Shown here: positions 24,364-33,923 of the stretch, piece after piece
How positions within the stretch are numbered: position 1 is the first letter of the stretch
Layout of the letters: each line of letters opens with the position of its first letter
Assembly: GCA_001282665.1 (NCBI GenBank)
Contig: LN874948.1
Coordinates: forward strand, 752,213-816,212
Length of the DNA stretch: 64,000 bases
Direction: 5' to 3'
Source of the DNA: Clostridiales bacterium mt11
Lineage (GTDB): Bacteria; Bacillota; Clostridia; Tissierellales; Tepidimicrobiaceae
The notes under the pieces: model-generated
Seen by the model: only the letters and a program-made list of their open reading frames with translations
What the model was told of the DNA's origin: nothing
Database searches by the model: none
Made by a program: the position numbers and the translations under genes

Positions 24364-24924
24364 TTATTTTACCATTATATTTTTTAATTTGTTTATCCCG
24401 TTGGTCTTTGTATTGACTACGGTTCTATAGGATATTCCCAATTTATCTGCTATCTCTCCTATGGAAAGTTTGTTTATATAATATTCCACTAGGACTTCTT
24501 TTTGTCTTAATGAAAGAGCATTAAAGGATTCTATTAGTAGTCTGGAATCTTCCCTTTCAATGACTATATCTATGGGGTATTTATCTTTTCCTTCAATTAA
24601 ATCTATAATCTCCGTATCATCATCTTTTACAGTCTGATTTAATGAAATACATTGTTTTTCTTTATGTTTATCAAGATAATGATATTTAAGTTTGAGTTTT
24701 ACATAGCCTAAAAAATGAACCCCTCTATTTTCATCATAATTATCGATACATAAAAGTACTATCTCGTACCCTTCTTGGATTAAATCATCGTATTGATCTA
24801 TTCTGTTATAGTATCTTTTTATGGAGCTTATAATCAATGGATTTAGCCTAAATAGCAGAGTTTCCTTAGACTTTTCATCTCCATTTCTGCTCAACATGAG
24901 TAACCTTTCTATATCTTTATACAT
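24364..24924 (-). CDS. Sigma-70-family RNA polymerase sigma factor
   Basis: 186 residues. Region 2 is recognisable around 'YYNRIDQYDDLIQEGYEIVL' (about 38-57), with 'HFLGYVKLKLKYHYLDK'. Region 4 is at the C-terminus, 'SLRQKEVLVEYYINKLSIGE' then IADKLGISYRTVVNTK, a clear HTH. It lacks regions 1 and 3 and so is of the short, alternative type, close to SigH/phage-like helper sigmas. It heads the DUF1659-DUF2922-YvrJ set and presumably drives it or a related regulon. The leader has a hairpin around AGGAGACGTCTTCCT before the ribosome site (ATAGGAGGAAATGAG). Confidence 0.88.
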   Translation of the reverse strand: MYKDIERLLMLSRNGDEKSKETLLFRLNPLIISSIKRYYNRIDQYDDLIQEGYEIVLLCIDNYDENRGVHFLGYVKLKLKYHYLDKHKEKQCISLNQTVKDDDTEIIDLIEGKDKYPIDIVIEREDSRLLIESFNALSLRQKEVLVEYYINKLSIGEIADKLGISYRTVVNTKTNGINKLKNIMVK

Positions 24925-24989
24925 CTCATTTCCTCCTATAGAGGAAGACGTCTCCTTTATTCCCTAGGTGATTTTATATTAGCGTAATT

Positions 24990-25260
24990 ATAAGGAATAG
25001 AAAAACGGAGAGATTTGTCAATTGACAATGGACAATTGACAAGTGACAAGTGACAATTTTATTCAATAGACAATTGACAGAGGACAATTGTCCATTGTTG
25101 GGGTAAAGCTTTGGGGAGTTGGACAATTGATAATCGCTGGGGTAGAGCTTTGGGGATTGTTCAATTGGCAGTTGATAAGTGACAATCTTTTTCAATTCAA
25201 AATTCATAATTCACAATTGCTGTGGTCTAGCTTTGGGGTCTTTTTTGGGGGAGTTTTGAT
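24990..25260. repeat. Cluster of interspersed AATTG and GGGGT-AGCTTTGGGG repeats
   Basis: Many copies of GACAATTGACAA-type units plus three copies of TGGGGTNNAGCTTTGGGG at 25099-25116, 25138-25155 and 25221-25238 (the last as TGTGGTCTAGCTTTGGGG). A fourth lies inverted at 48283-48300. Reading frames here are repeat-made and not genes. Confidence 0.75.
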
Positions 25261-25295
25261 TAGTTGTTTGAATACTTTTTAAAAGTCCTTGAAAT

Positions 25296-25341
25296 TAAAA
25301 AAATCAAAGAAGAAGATTCTTCTTTGATTTTTTATTTTAAA
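25296..25341 (-). terminator. Terminator downstream of metK
   Basis: Stem AATCAAAGAAGAA / TTCTTCTTTGATT with T-runs on both sides; works in both directions. Confidence 0.75.
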
Positions 25342-25449
25342 AACAAATTATAGCATTTCTAAACTAACCACATACTTAAAAACAACTTCCAATTCTTTAA
25401 ATTGTGAATTGTCTTTAATTGTCCATTGTCCATTGTCAATTGTAATTGT

Positions 25450-26631
25450 CTAATTTATTTCTTTTTTGAGTATTTCTGCTTTGTCTGTTCTTTCCCAAGG
25501 TAGATCTAAGTCCTTCCTGCCGAAGTGTCCATAGGCAGCTGTATCTCTGTAGATTGGTCGTTTTAAATCTAAATTCTTTATTATTGCTGCTGGTCTTAGG
25601 TCAAAATGTTTGTTTACTAATCTTTGGATTTCTTCATCAGGGATCTTTCCAGTATCAAAGGTGTCTACATATATAGATAATGGTTTAGCTACTCCAATAG
25701 CATAGGCAAGTCCTACTTCACATTTATCTGCTAATCCTGCTGCTACAATATTTTTAGCTACATATCTAGCTGCATAACTAGCTGATCTATCAACTTTTGT
25801 TGGATCTTTTCCTGAAAAAGCTCCTCCTCCATGTCTTCCATATCCACCATAAGTATCTACTATTATCTTTCTTCCAGTAAGTCCTGCATCTCCCATAGGT
25901 CCACCGATTACAAATCTACCAGTTGGGTTTACATAATACTTAGTGTTTTCATCTATCATATCGTGAGGAACTATCTTCATGATAACGTGCTCTTTGATAT
26001 CCTTTTTAATTGTAGCTAAATCTACATCTGGACTATGTTGAGTTGATACTACTACATTTTCTATTCTAACAGGTTTACCATCATGATATTCAATGGTAAC
26101 TTGAGTTTTACCATCTGGTCTTAAGTAGTCTAAAGTTCCATTTTTCCTTACATCTGATAATCTCTTTGCTAGTTCGTGGGCTAAGGAGATAGGTAGAGGC
26201 ATCAATTCTTCTGTTTCATTACAAGCATATCCAAACATCATGCCTTGATCTCCTGCTCCAATTTTATCGTACTCATCCTCCCCATTACCCTTGTTTTCTA
26301 ATGATTTGTTTACACCCATAGCTATATCAGGGGATTGTTCATTTATGGATGTAAGAACCGCACAGGTATCTGAATCAAAACCATATTTAGCCCTTGTATA
26401 TCCAATTTCCTCTACTGTCCTTCTCGCTATTTTAGGTATGTCAACATAACAGTTAGTTGTGATCTCCCCTGCTACTAATATTAAACCCGTTGTAACAGCT
26501 GTTTCACAGGCAACTCTAGCTTCTGGATCTTTGGATAGTATTTCATCCAGAATGGCATCGGATATCTGATCACATACTTTGTCTGGATGACCTTCTGTAA
26601 CTGATTCAGAAGTGAATAACCATTTTTTCAT
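25450..26631 (-). CDS. metK: S-adenosylmethionine synthetase
   Basis: 393 residues, the normal MetK length. Motifs: '[20 protein letters not shown]' (about 6-25, ATP and methionine binding), '[12 protein letters not shown]' (about 117-128), '[20 protein letters not shown]' (about 242-261) and '[17 protein letters not shown]' (P-loop-like). It makes AdoMet from methionine and ATP as a cytoplasmic tetramer. The upstream SAM-I riboswitch would shut it off at high AdoMet. Confidence 0.99.
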   Translation of the reverse strand: MKKWLFTSESVTEGHPDKVCDQISDAILDEILSKDPEARVACETAVTTGLILVAGEITTNCYVDIPKIARRTVEEIGYTRAKYGFDSDTCAVLTSINEQSPDIAMGVNKSLENKGNGEDEYDKIGAGDQGMMFGYACNETEELMPLPISLAHELAKRLSDVRKNGTLDYLRPDGKTQVTIEYHDGKPVRIENVVVSTQHSPDVDLATIKKDIKEHVIMKIVPHDMIDENTKYYVNPTGRFVIGGPMGDAGLTGRKIIVDTYGGYGRHGGGAFSGKDPTKVDRSASYAARYVAKNIVAAGLADKCEVGLAYAIGVAKPLSIYVDTFDTGKIPDEEIQRLVNKHFDLRPAAIIKNLDLKRPIYRDTAAYGHFGRKDLDLPWERTDKAEILKKEIN

Positions 26632-26674
26632 TAAAAAGACCTCCTTAGATTTATATAAATTCTTTATCTACAAA

Positions 26675-26702
26675 TAAAAAACCTCTTCCAAAAGGAAAAG
26701 GT
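26675..26702 (-). terminator. SAM riboswitch expression-platform terminator
   Basis: Minus strand ACCTTTTCCTTTTGGAAGAGGT followed by TTTTTTATTTG, between the aptamer and metK. Confidence 0.85.
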
Positions 26703-26714
26703 AATTAGCATTTA

Positions 26715-26820
26715 CCTCATCTTTCAGAATCAATATTCTGTGGGATTTAGCACCTTTGTATTATTACAGGTTGCCGGGTTTCAACGGGCCCATTCCCTCC
26801 ACCACTCTTGATAAGGTCTC
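26715..26820 (-). promoter_or_regulatory. SAM-I (S-box) riboswitch aptamer
   Basis: The minus strand has the conserved SAM-I blocks: CTTATCAAGAG, GGTGGAGGGA, TGGGCCCGTTGAAACCCGGC-AACC, AGGTGCTAAATCC-CACAG and the closing GATGAGG. It lies directly upstream of the terminator and metK. Confidence 0.95.
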
Positions 26821-26892
26821 AAGATTTTCTATGAATTTACAAATATATTAACACAATGAAATATATAAGTCAAGCTTCTGATTGCATATCGT

Positions 26893-27363
26893 TTAGAATG
26901 AAAAAGCATGATAGCTAATAGTAGATACTATTAATCCAGCAACTAATACACCAGATACAATTGCAACAAGGGCATTTTTATAATCAAGTTTTAATAGAGT
27001 TGCTGCAATACACCCTGTCCAAGCTCCAGTAGTTGGCACAGGAATAGCTACCAATATAAATAAACCTAATAAGCTATATTTTTTTATAGTGGCTTTAGTC
27101 CTTTTTAAAGTCCTTCTCTTTACCCAGCCAATGGTCTTAGAAAACAGGACTGTCTTTTCAAAATAATTCATTATTGGATTCAATATCTTAAGCAAAATAG
27201 GTACGATTGCCATATTTCCTATAATACTAATAATCGTGCTATGAACAGGACTAAGACCTAAAGACATTCCCAAGGGTATGGCCCCTCTAAGTTCAGAAAT
27301 AGGCATAGCAGCTACAATCATTACTAGCATCTCTCGTTTAATTTCTTCGAATAATTCCCACAT
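26893..27363 (-). CDS. Small multidrug-export-family (COG2426) membrane protein
   Basis: 156 residues with four to five membrane segments. 'AAMPISELRGAIPLGMSLGL' (about 18-37) and 'VAIPVPTTGAWTGCIAATLL' (about 104-123) are the paired re-entrant-like motifs of the COG2426/Sm_multidrug_ex family, related in plan to DedA. The family name is historical, and transport of drugs has not been shown. AAGGAGGCTGGCTC precedes the ATG. Single gene between the SAM riboswitch and the divergent aconitase X operon. Confidence 0.85.
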   Translation of the reverse strand: MWELFEEIKREMLVMIVAAMPISELRGAIPLGMSLGLSPVHSTIISIIGNMAIVPILLKILNPIMNYFEKTVLFSKTIGWVKRRTLKRTKATIKKYSLLGLFILVAIPVPTTGAWTGCIAATLLKLDYKNALVAIVSGVLVAGLIVSTISYHAFSF

Positions 27364-27568
27364 GAGCCAGCCTCCTTTATCATATATTTATATTCTATAT
27401 GAATATCTAAAATCCTTTATTAATTTAATTTTTTTTTACAAGAATAATGTTTATAGTGCCTAATTACTATATTTGTCGACTTCTTACATTATGTAGTGTC
27501 GGATTTCTACAAATATGTTAAAATATAGACAAGATTATAAATTTATTATTTTAAAGGGGGTGTATTTA

Positions 27569-28849
27569 ATGAAAGCTTATAATATGGAATTGACTGAAGA
27601 GGAAATAGAAATCTTAGAGGGGAAAAAAGGTGAGACTTTACGAAAGGCTATGGAATCAGTAGTATTCTATGGAGATACCTTTAGAGCTAAAAGGCTTGTT
27701 CCCATTGATGGTCCTGTCCATTTAGTAACATCTTTTGGGATACCTCTATTGACTCCAGTTTTTGACATGATGGATGAACTAATAGATGAAAACCTTATGA
27801 CGGATAAGCTTTTTACGGTAGATCCTAGACCATTGGATTATAAAAATGTAAAATGCAGCTTAATGGAAAAGTTTGTATTCAAGATAATGTATGGTAAGCA
27901 AAAGGAATATGAAAGCCAACTTAAGAAAGTAGGCCTTAAAGACGATGATTCCTTTACCTGTACCTGTTATTTAGAAGAGGTAGGCAATACCCCTAAAAAG
28001 GGAGATATACTCTCTTGGGCTGAATCCTCAGCTGTAGTATTTGCTAACTCCGTATTAGGTGCTAGAACCAATAGAAATTCAGGTATTATTGAGCTATTAT
28101 CAGGAATTATAGGTAAAACTCCAGAATTTGGATTCATCACCGATGAGGGCAGAAAAGCCAATTGGCTAATAGAGCTAAAGGTAAAAACTGTTCCCAATGC
28201 CCAAGTTCTCGGTAGTGCTATTGGTATGAGAGTCATAGAGGATGTTCCCTATATAACAGGTCTTGATAAGTTCCTCGGAGAAGAAATTGATGATAAAACC
28301 ATAGACTATCTAAAGGATATGGGTGCTGCTAGTGCTTCCAACGGGGCCGTTGGGCTTTATCATGTGGAGAACATAACTCCTGAAGCCCTAGAACAAGGTA
28401 GAAATTTATTAGTAAAAGATTATAAAAATTATACAATTGATGATGAAGAATTAAATAGAATAATTAAATCCTATCCTATTATGTGGAAGAACAAAGGTTC
28501 TATACCTAAATATTGCTTTATAGGATGCCCGCATTTATCCTTAAATCAAATCTACGAATGGACAGACAAACTATACAAAGGTCTAAAACAAAATGGAAAA
28601 ACTCAAGTCAATATACCTACTATTCTAACTGCTGCTCCCAATGTAATAAGCAAATTTAAGGAAGATGAAATTCATTATAATAAATTTATAAATACTGGAG
28701 CAAAGCTATCCTATATATGTCCTTTAATGTATATGAATAATCCTATATGTGCAAAAAAACCTATCATTACAAATTCCAATAAATTAAGAACATATACTAC
28801 AGCTAGATTTTATTTAGATGAAGAAATATTAGAACAGCTCACCAAATAA
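27569..28849 (+). CDS. Aconitase X large (catalytic) subunit
   Basis: 426 residues from the ATG at 27569, chosen for its AAAGGGGGTG ribosome site. The family pattern of AcnX (DUF521) is clear: 'VPIDGPVHLVTSFG', 'VFANSVLGARTNRNSG' (cluster cysteine region and NRNSG), 'GAASASNGAVGLYHVENITP' and 'CFIGCPHLSLNQI' (second cysteine region). Bacterial two-subunit AcnX enzymes include cis-3-hydroxy-L-proline dehydratase; archaeal ones are mevalonate-phosphate dehydratases. With no mevalonate genes near, a hydroxyproline-type or other hydroxy-acid dehydration is the better guess. First gene of an operon with its small subunit, a flavoprotein and a chemoreceptor. Confidence 0.9.
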   Translation: MKAYNMELTEEEIEILEGKKGETLRKAMESVVFYGDTFRAKRLVPIDGPVHLVTSFGIPLLTPVFDMMDELIDENLMTDKLFTVDPRPLDYKNVKCSLMEKFVFKIMYGKQKEYESQLKKVGLKDDDSFTCTCYLEEVGNTPKKGDILSWAESSAVVFANSVLGARTNRNSGIIELLSGIIGKTPEFGFITDEGRKANWLIELKVKTVPNAQVLGSAIGMRVIEDVPYITGLDKFLGEEIDDKTIDYLKDMGAASASNGAVGLYHVENITPEALEQGRNLLVKDYKNYTIDDEELNRIIKSYPIMWKNKGSIPKYCFIGCPHLSLNQIYEWTDKLYKGLKQNGKTQVNIPTILTAAPNVISKFKEDEIHYNKFINTGAKLSYICPLMYMNNPICAKKPIITNSNKLRTYTTARFYLDEEILEQLTK

Positions 28850-28866
28850 ATTAGGAGGTGATACTT

Positions 28867-29310
28867 TTGGTCATGAAATTTAAGGGTAGACCAATATTAA
28901 GTGGAAATATTGAAGGTGAAACCGTAGTATCAAAAGAAGGGTTAAATATATTAGCTAATTTTCAAAAAAGTGCATTAAAAAAGTCTAAAACCGTTATCTG
29001 TGCAGATCAAAACAATAAGGACCTTTATAACAAGAACATTACCGACAAAGTGATTTGTCTTCCTAAGACCATTGGTTCTACTACAGGTGGTATGGTATTG
29101 CAGGCAATAGCAAAGATGGATACAGGACCTAAAGCTATGCTTTTCTCAGAGCATATAGACTCTTTAGCTGCTGCTGGAATCATACTGTCCCATGTATGGC
29201 TCAACAAACAAATTATAACTATAGACCAATTAGGAGATGAATTCTTACAATCCGTTAAAGACGGACAAAAGATTGAGATTAAAGAAGATGGTACAGTAAT
29301 TGTGAAATAA
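28867..29310 (+). CDS. Aconitase X small (swivel) subunit
   Basis: 147 residues from a TTG at 28867, 8 bases after AGGAGG; an ATG at 28873 is the alternative. Begins 'KFKGRPILSGNIEGETVVSK', contains 'ICLPKTIGSTTGGMVLQAIA' (about 62-81), the DUF126 swivel-domain hallmark, and 'DSLAAAGIILSHVWL'. It pairs with the large subunit to close the active site. 17 bases after the large-subunit stop; the flavoprotein gene starts 12 bases after it. Confidence 0.9.
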   Translation: MVMKFKGRPILSGNIEGETVVSKEGLNILANFQKSALKKSKTVICADQNNKDLYNKNITDKVICLPKTIGSTTGGMVLQAIAKMDTGPKAMLFSEHIDSLAAAGIILSHVWLNKQIITIDQLGDEFLQSVKDGQKIEIKEDGTVIVK

Positions 29311-29322
29311 GGGGGGATTAAT

Positions 29323-31491
29323 GTGGATTATTCTAAGCTATTTGAGCCTAAAAACATAGGCAAGGTTAAGATTAAAAACCGAATTATAATGGCACCTATG
29401 GGTAATATCAACATGGCTGACCCAACTGGAAGACCATTACCTAAGATGATTGACTATTTCACTGAAAGAGCTAAAGGAGGAACAGGTCTACTCATCACTG
29501 GACTCATACCCGTATCCCAAGGAATTGACCCTACAGTTTCAGAAGATAGTGATACTACATATTTTCCAAGAATAGATAGTTCCTCAAGGACAAGAATGGC
29601 TGGTTGGAGAGATTTAGCTGCCTCTGTTCAATCATATGATTCCAAGATATTTATTCAGCTTACAGCAGGATTGGGAAGGGTTGGCTCTCCTGAACCAGCA
29701 CTAAAAGGGAAAGTTTTAAAATCAGCTTCGTGGAATAAAAATTTCTACGTTCCTCAACTTCCTCACCTACCTTATTCAGATAGAGCAGTAAAAAAAATAG
29801 TTAAAAGTTTTGGTCAATCTGCCATAAACGCTAAAGTTGCAGGATTTGATGGGGTACAACTACATGGTCATGAAGGATATTTAATGGATCAGTTAACCTC
29901 AGCCCCTTGGAATAGAAGAAACTTTGGAAGATATAAGAATAAATTTCAATTTGCTATTGATGTAGTGGAAGAAATAAAGTCAAGATGCGGTAAAGATTTT
30001 CCAATAATCTATAGAATTGACCTAACTCAAGCTTTAGAAGAATCCTATGGCAAAGAAGTATTTAGGAAAAATTTCAAAGGTATGGAAAGAACTATGGAAG
30101 AAGGACTAGAGTTTTGCAGAACACTAGCTCAAGCAGGAGTAGATGCCTTTGATGTTGATAAAGGCTGTTATGACAACTGGTTCTGGCCTCACCCACCAGG
30201 ATATTTTAAAGATGCACCCTATGTTGAAGAAATATCGGGAGCATTAAAGGAATATTTTAAAAAAGAAAACATAGATATCCCAGTAATTGCAGTAGGTAAA
30301 ATGGGCAATCCTGATGTAGCATTGGAAGTTATTGAAGAAGGATTAGCTGACTTTGTCATGTTAGGTAGACCTCTTCTTGCTGACCCCTATTGGCCAACAA
30401 AGGTTAAGGAAGATAGAGTTAAAGAAATCACCCATTGTATAGGAGATCAAGAAGGCTGTATTCAATCCTTTATACTAGGAGGACATCCTTGTTGTGCAGT
30501 AAACCCCTATACGGGATTTGAAGACACCAAGAAGATTATAAAAACTGAAAACTCTAAGAATGTTGCTATAATAGGGGCTGGTCCTGGTGGCTGTGAAGCT
30601 GCTAAAACCTTGTTTGAACGTGGACATAATGTAACATTGTTTGAAAAAACCAATAGAATTGGAGGACAGTTAATTGCAGCTAGTGAGATGAAGATCAAAC
30701 ACGATGTACTTAAACATATAGAAAACCTCCAATATCAAATGGACTTACTTGAGAAAATGGGATTAAATATTGAATACAATAAAGAAATAAATAAAGATGA
30801 TATAGATGGTAGATATGATGTTGTTATATGCAGCAACGGTATAAAACCCTTTATCCCCAATATTGAAGGCAAGGACAGCATAAGGCATGTGGAATCAAGG
30901 GATTTCCTATATAATCATATGAAGCTGCCTCGCGATGTTAAAAAAGTAATAGTTATTGGTGGCGGAGTGGTAGGGTGTGAATTAGCCTATTCTCTAGCCT
31001 ATGAAAAAAATTTAGATGTTACTGTAATTGAAATGCTTCCCCATTTAATGACTGGAGTTGTCCATGCAAATAGAGCCATGCTTCTTTGGATGATGATGGG
31101 AAACGGAAGTCCAACGGGAAAAAGTGAAGATATTCTTAAAAATCCTATTAAGACATACACCAGTTCCATAGTTACAAAATTTGAAGATAGTAAAGCTTAT
31201 ATAAAAGCAAATAGAGAAAGATTAAATCCTTATATACCTTGGATTACATTGGTACCAGAAAACATTCATAATCCTTTTGATAAAAAACTAGATCCAAATA
31301 ATACTGAAGAGATAATAATCGATACAGACTATGTAATATTTGCCACTGGTGGAAAAGCTGATGATTCCTTATATTATGAGCTGCTAAAGGATTTTCCATC
31401 TAAGGAAATCTACTGTATAGGAGATGCTAAGCAGCCTGCAAGAGCATGGGAATCCATAACTGCTGCCAATGAAATAGGGAGATTTATTTAA
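29323..31491 (+). CDS. Old-yellow-enzyme-type FMN/FAD/Fe-S oxidoreductase (2,4-dienoyl-CoA reductase-like)
   Basis: 722 residues, GTG start with AGGGGGGATT upstream. An N-terminal TIM barrel (about 5-350: 'LFEPKNIGKVKIKNRIIMAP', 'GVQLHGHEGYLMDQLTSAPW') binds FMN. Next is the iron-sulfur linker (about 365-400), then FAD and NAD Rossmann motifs ('VAIIGAGPGGCEAAKTL' and 'VIVIGGGVVGCELAYSL'). The architecture is that of dienoyl-CoA reductase, trimethylamine dehydrogenase and BaiCD-like enzymes. The linker reads C-I-G-D-Q-E-G-C ... C-C-A-V-N-P: the usual second cysteine of C-x2-C-x3-C is aspartate. The substrate is probably an unsaturated or cyclic product of the AcnX step, inferred from the operon only. 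Confidence 0.88.
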   Translation: MDYSKLFEPKNIGKVKIKNRIIMAPMGNINMADPTGRPLPKMIDYFTERAKGGTGLLITGLIPVSQGIDPTVSEDSDTTYFPRIDSSSRTRMAGWRDLAASVQSYDSKIFIQLTAGLGRVGSPEPALKGKVLKSASWNKNFYVPQLPHLPYSDRAVKKIVKSFGQSAINAKVAGFDGVQLHGHEGYLMDQLTSAPWNRRNFGRYKNKFQFAIDVVEEIKSRCGKDFPIIYRIDLTQALEESYGKEVFRKNFKGMERTMEEGLEFCRTLAQAGVDAFDVDKGCYDNWFWPHPPGYFKDAPYVEEISGALKEYFKKENIDIPVIAVGKMGNPDVALEVIEEGLADFVMLGRPLLADPYWPTKVKEDRVKEITHCIGDQEGCIQSFILGGHPCCAVNPYTGFEDTKKIIKTENSKNVAIIGAGPGGCEAAKTLFERGHNVTLFEKTNRIGGQLIAASEMKIKHDVLKHIENLQYQMDLLEKMGLNIEYNKEINKDDIDGRYDVVICSNGIKPFIPNIEGKDSIRHVESRDFLYNHMKLPRDVKKVIVIGGGVVGCELAYSLAYEKNLDVTVIEMLPHLMTGVVHANRAMLLWMMMGNGSPTGKSEDILKNPIKTYTSSIVTKFEDSKAYIKANRERLNPYIPWITLVPENIHNPFDKKLDPNNTEEIIIDTDYVIFATGGKADDSLYYELLKDFPSKEIYCIGDAKQPARAWESITAANEIGRFI

Positions 31492-31518
31492 TTTACATTA
31501 TCAATTGGAGGGGTAACA

Positions 31519-32994
31519 ATGCTAGAACAAAATTTCATCTATTATAGAAATAAAATTGTAGTCAAGCTAATGGCTTTTTCATTAATTTTAGCAATCTTGG
31601 TGGATATTTTAAATAAAGTTCCTATGCCAACTATTATCACTTTAGTGATAGTAGGGGGAATAGCTCTTACAATATCTACAATATTGACATATAAAAGAAA
31701 ATGTGAAAACTTGGTCAAATATATAGTAGTTTTAGGTATGTCTGCATTGAGTTTTTTGTTGATTAGATCTCATCCTCATACGGCAAACTATTTTCTTTTA
31801 TACTATAGTATAGCCGTTATATCCGTATTTCAAGATTTTAAACCCATATTAATAATGGGAATTATCAACCTTATATTCACCTATTACTTTTATAGTCAAT
31901 ATAGCGAAATTATGTTTCCAGGATTAGACGGTCAAAAATTCATCTCTTTAAATCTCTATTTGGTTTTAGTAACTTTGGTATTAGCTTTTCAAACTAGAAT
32001 TGGCAACAAGATGACCGTTGAATTGAAGAAAAAAAATGCAGAGATGAGCAAGGATAAAGAACAGATTAGTAATATGCTCCATCAATTAGAAGAAACAATA
32101 AAGATTATCAATGAATTTAGCTTAAATCTAATGGATAATTTGACAACCATTAAGGGAATATCTGGAGATGTTTCTTATACCTTTTTAGAAATAGCTAAAA
32201 GTATTGAATCTCAATCCAATAGTTTTAACGATATAAACAATTCAGTAATTGAAAGCAATGATGAAATCAAGCTAGTAACTGATGCAGCCGCAAGGATGTC
32301 CAAACTATCAAATGATACTTCTGTCATTTCAAAAGAAGGTAACAAACAAATCAACGCCCTTAAAGCAGAAATAGATAACGTAAGCATAAATATGGATGAA
32401 ACCGTATCTATATTAAAGGAATTAAATGAACAATCAAAACTAATAGAGAATATATTAAACTCTATAAATGAAATAGCTGAACAGACTAACTTATTAGCAT
32501 TAAATGCTGCTATAGAAGCTGCAAGGGCTGGTGAGTACGGTAGGGGTTTTGCTGTAGTAGCAGAGGAAATTAGAAAACTTGCAGAAACATCAGGTCAATT
32601 TACAGAAGAAATATCTTCTATACTTGGAATGCTCCAATCTAAAGCAAGTGAAGTGACTAGCAAAGTCGTATTAGTTCAGGAATCCTTTGGCTCTAGTAAA
32701 TCAGCCACAGATAACGTTCATAAAGTATTCTTAGATATAAACCAAAATACAAATAATGTATTGAAGCAATCTAAAGATGTAGAAAACAAGATTTTAATAA
32801 TACAGAAAAACTCAGAATCCATATTAAATGAAATTATATCTTTATCCAGTGTAACAGAAGAAAATTCAGCTGCTGTAGAGGAAGTAGCTGCAAGCATTAC
32901 TGAAGAAGACAGAAAAGTAGAGGAAATTATGGATAATTTTAAGGAATTAGAAAACCTTACAAGTAGGTTAAAAGACCAGATTAAAAATAATTGA
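31519..32994 (+). CDS. Methyl-accepting chemotaxis protein
   Basis: 491 residues. The N-terminus has about six membrane segments (residues 12-160) with no large periplasmic domain, so it may sense membrane state or a small permeant ligand. The rest is a long coiled-coil signalling rod whose tip reads '[20 protein letters not shown]' then [19 protein letters not shown], the CheA/CheW-binding hairpin. Methylation helices are implied by Q/E-rich heptads. GGAGGGGT ribosome site. It follows the flavoprotein by 27 bases and ends the operon, suggesting movement in response to the same substrate; that link is inference. Confidence 0.95.
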   Translation: MLEQNFIYYRNKIVVKLMAFSLILAILVDILNKVPMPTIITLVIVGGIALTISTILTYKRKCENLVKYIVVLGMSALSFLLIRSHPHTANYFLLYYSIAVISVFQDFKPILIMGIINLIFTYYFYSQYSEIMFPGLDGQKFISLNLYLVLVTLVLAFQTRIGNKMTVELKKKNAEMSKDKEQISNMLHQLEETIKIINEFSLNLMDNLTTIKGISGDVSYTFLEIAKSIESQSNSFNDINNSVIESNDEIKLVTDAAARMSKLSNDTSVISKEGNKQINALKAEIDNVSINMDETVSILKELNEQSKLIENILNSINEIAEQTNLLALNAAIEAARAGEYGRGFAVVAEEIRKLAETSGQFTEEISSILGMLQSKASEVTSKVVLVQESFGSSKSATDNVHKVFLDINQNTNNVLKQSKDVENKILIIQKNSESILNEIISLSSVTEENSAAVEEVAASITEEDRKVEEIMDNFKELENLTSRLKDQIKNN

Positions 32995-33075
32995 TCTTAG
33001 AAAGAGGATATTTTATATACTAGAAAATGGTTAAGATGTTTCTATATTTCCATTTAAAAATTAAAATATAGGTTG

Positions 33076-33188
33076 ATAGCAGTCAAAAACAATCAATTGC
33101 TTAGATATTCGTTTATATAATGAGAACCAGTTAGATATTTTAACTTAATCGTCATATATTATCTTTTATTAGGGTTTTTGACTGCTAT
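33076..33188. repeat. 15-base perfect inverted repeats bounding a 113-base stretch
   Basis: ATAGCAGTCAAAAAC at 33076-33090 and GTTTTTGACTGCTAT at 33174-33188. The interior is AT-rich and non-coding. It could be a small MITE-like element or a long-stem RNA upstream of the tRNA gene. Confidence 0.5.
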
Positions 33189-33238
33189 AGATGTGTTGCA
33201 TTTATAGCTTATATCCCTTATACTATAATAGTCGGCGG

Positions 33239-33315
33239 CGGGGTGTAGCGCAGTTTGGTAGCGCACGTGGTTTGGGACCATGGGGCCGGGGGTTCGAATC
33301 CCTCCACCCCGACCA
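33239..33315 (+). tRNA. tRNA-Pro (anticodon TGG)
   Basis: 77 bases including encoded CCA. Acceptor CGGGGTG/CACCCCG, D-arm with TAGCGCAGTTTGGTAGCGC, anticodon loop TTTGGGA between CGTGG and CCATG, T-arm GGGTTCGAATCCC. All arms pair. Confidence 0.98.
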
Positions 33316-33364
33316 TCTGCATCCAAAGACATTGAAACAATTAATCTTTGGAAACGACAAGATT

Positions 33365-33394
33365 AAGCTATAGGTAAATGCCTATAGCTTTTTT
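33365..33394 (+). terminator. Terminator after tRNA-Pro
   Basis: AAGCTATAGG-TAAAT-GCCTATAGCTT then TTTTTA. Nearly the same hairpin recurs at 37513-37542 after the second propeller gene. Confidence 0.85.
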
Positions 33395-33468
33395 ATTTTG
33401 TAAAATAAAAAAGACTAGAATTAAGTCTCTAGTCATCATAAATTATTTTATAACTTTTTTATGTATTC

Positions 33469-33672
33469 TTATATAACCACACTAGGATATTTTAATTTAA
33501 TTACTTTGTCTATTTCCTCATCAGATAAGGTAATACTTTCTACTGATTTTCTTCCAAATGCTTCGTACATAACAAATATATTTTTTACTAATCTTTTTTC
33601 TATATTTAAATATTTGGATATCTCCTCTATTTCTAATGGCGATTTAGTTTTAATTTTGATTTCAATTAATTG
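33469..33672 (-). pseudogene. 3' fragment of an unknown gene
   Basis: 67-codon open frame without start codon, reading 'LEIEEISKYLNIEKRLVKNI' then FVMYEAFGRKSVESI and ending 'DEEIDKVIKLKYPSVVI'. The coding look is good (charged helices), but the 5' end is cut at a stop codon. The last ~50 bases recur at 33852-33905. No family recognised. Confidence 0.35.
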
Positions 33673-33735
33673 CTACTTTTTAGTAATTATAGTATAATAT
33701 AAAAGAAGTAAGTTTTTTATTATTCTAACCACGGA

Positions 33736-33770
33736 AATAGACTAGGATTAATTCTAGTCTATTTTTTTGT
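33736..33770 (+). terminator. Hairpin with T-run
   Basis: AAATAGACTAG-GATTAATT-CTAGTCTATTT followed by TTTTG; probably bidirectional. Confidence 0.65.
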
Positions 33771-33851
33771 ATTAATTTAGTTTTATACCATTTTCTATAG
33801 TAAAATAAAAACATTTGCTCCTTCTGTACCACAATGTTATCTGTTATTTTT

Positions 33852-33905
33852 ATGTACTCTCATATACCCACACTGGGATATTTTAATTTAATTACCTATC
33901 TATTA
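33852..33905 (-). repeat. Repeat of the 3' end of the 33469-33672 fragment
   Basis: ATGTACTCTCATATACCCAC-type sequence matching 33461-33520 with a few changes. On the minus strand it encodes ...VIKLKYPSVGI-stop again. Confidence 0.6.
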
Positions 33906-33923
33906 CTTTCCTTTATGTCAAGT

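Noticed and set aside
24990..25260. Repeat-rich spacer with AATTG units, considered as CRISPR or an origin
   Set aside because: Units are irregular in length and spacing and recur elsewhere singly; no DnaA-box cluster or cas genes.
33191..33373. 60-codon plus-strand frame across the tRNA gene
   Set aside because: The region is fully explained by tRNA-Pro and its terminator.
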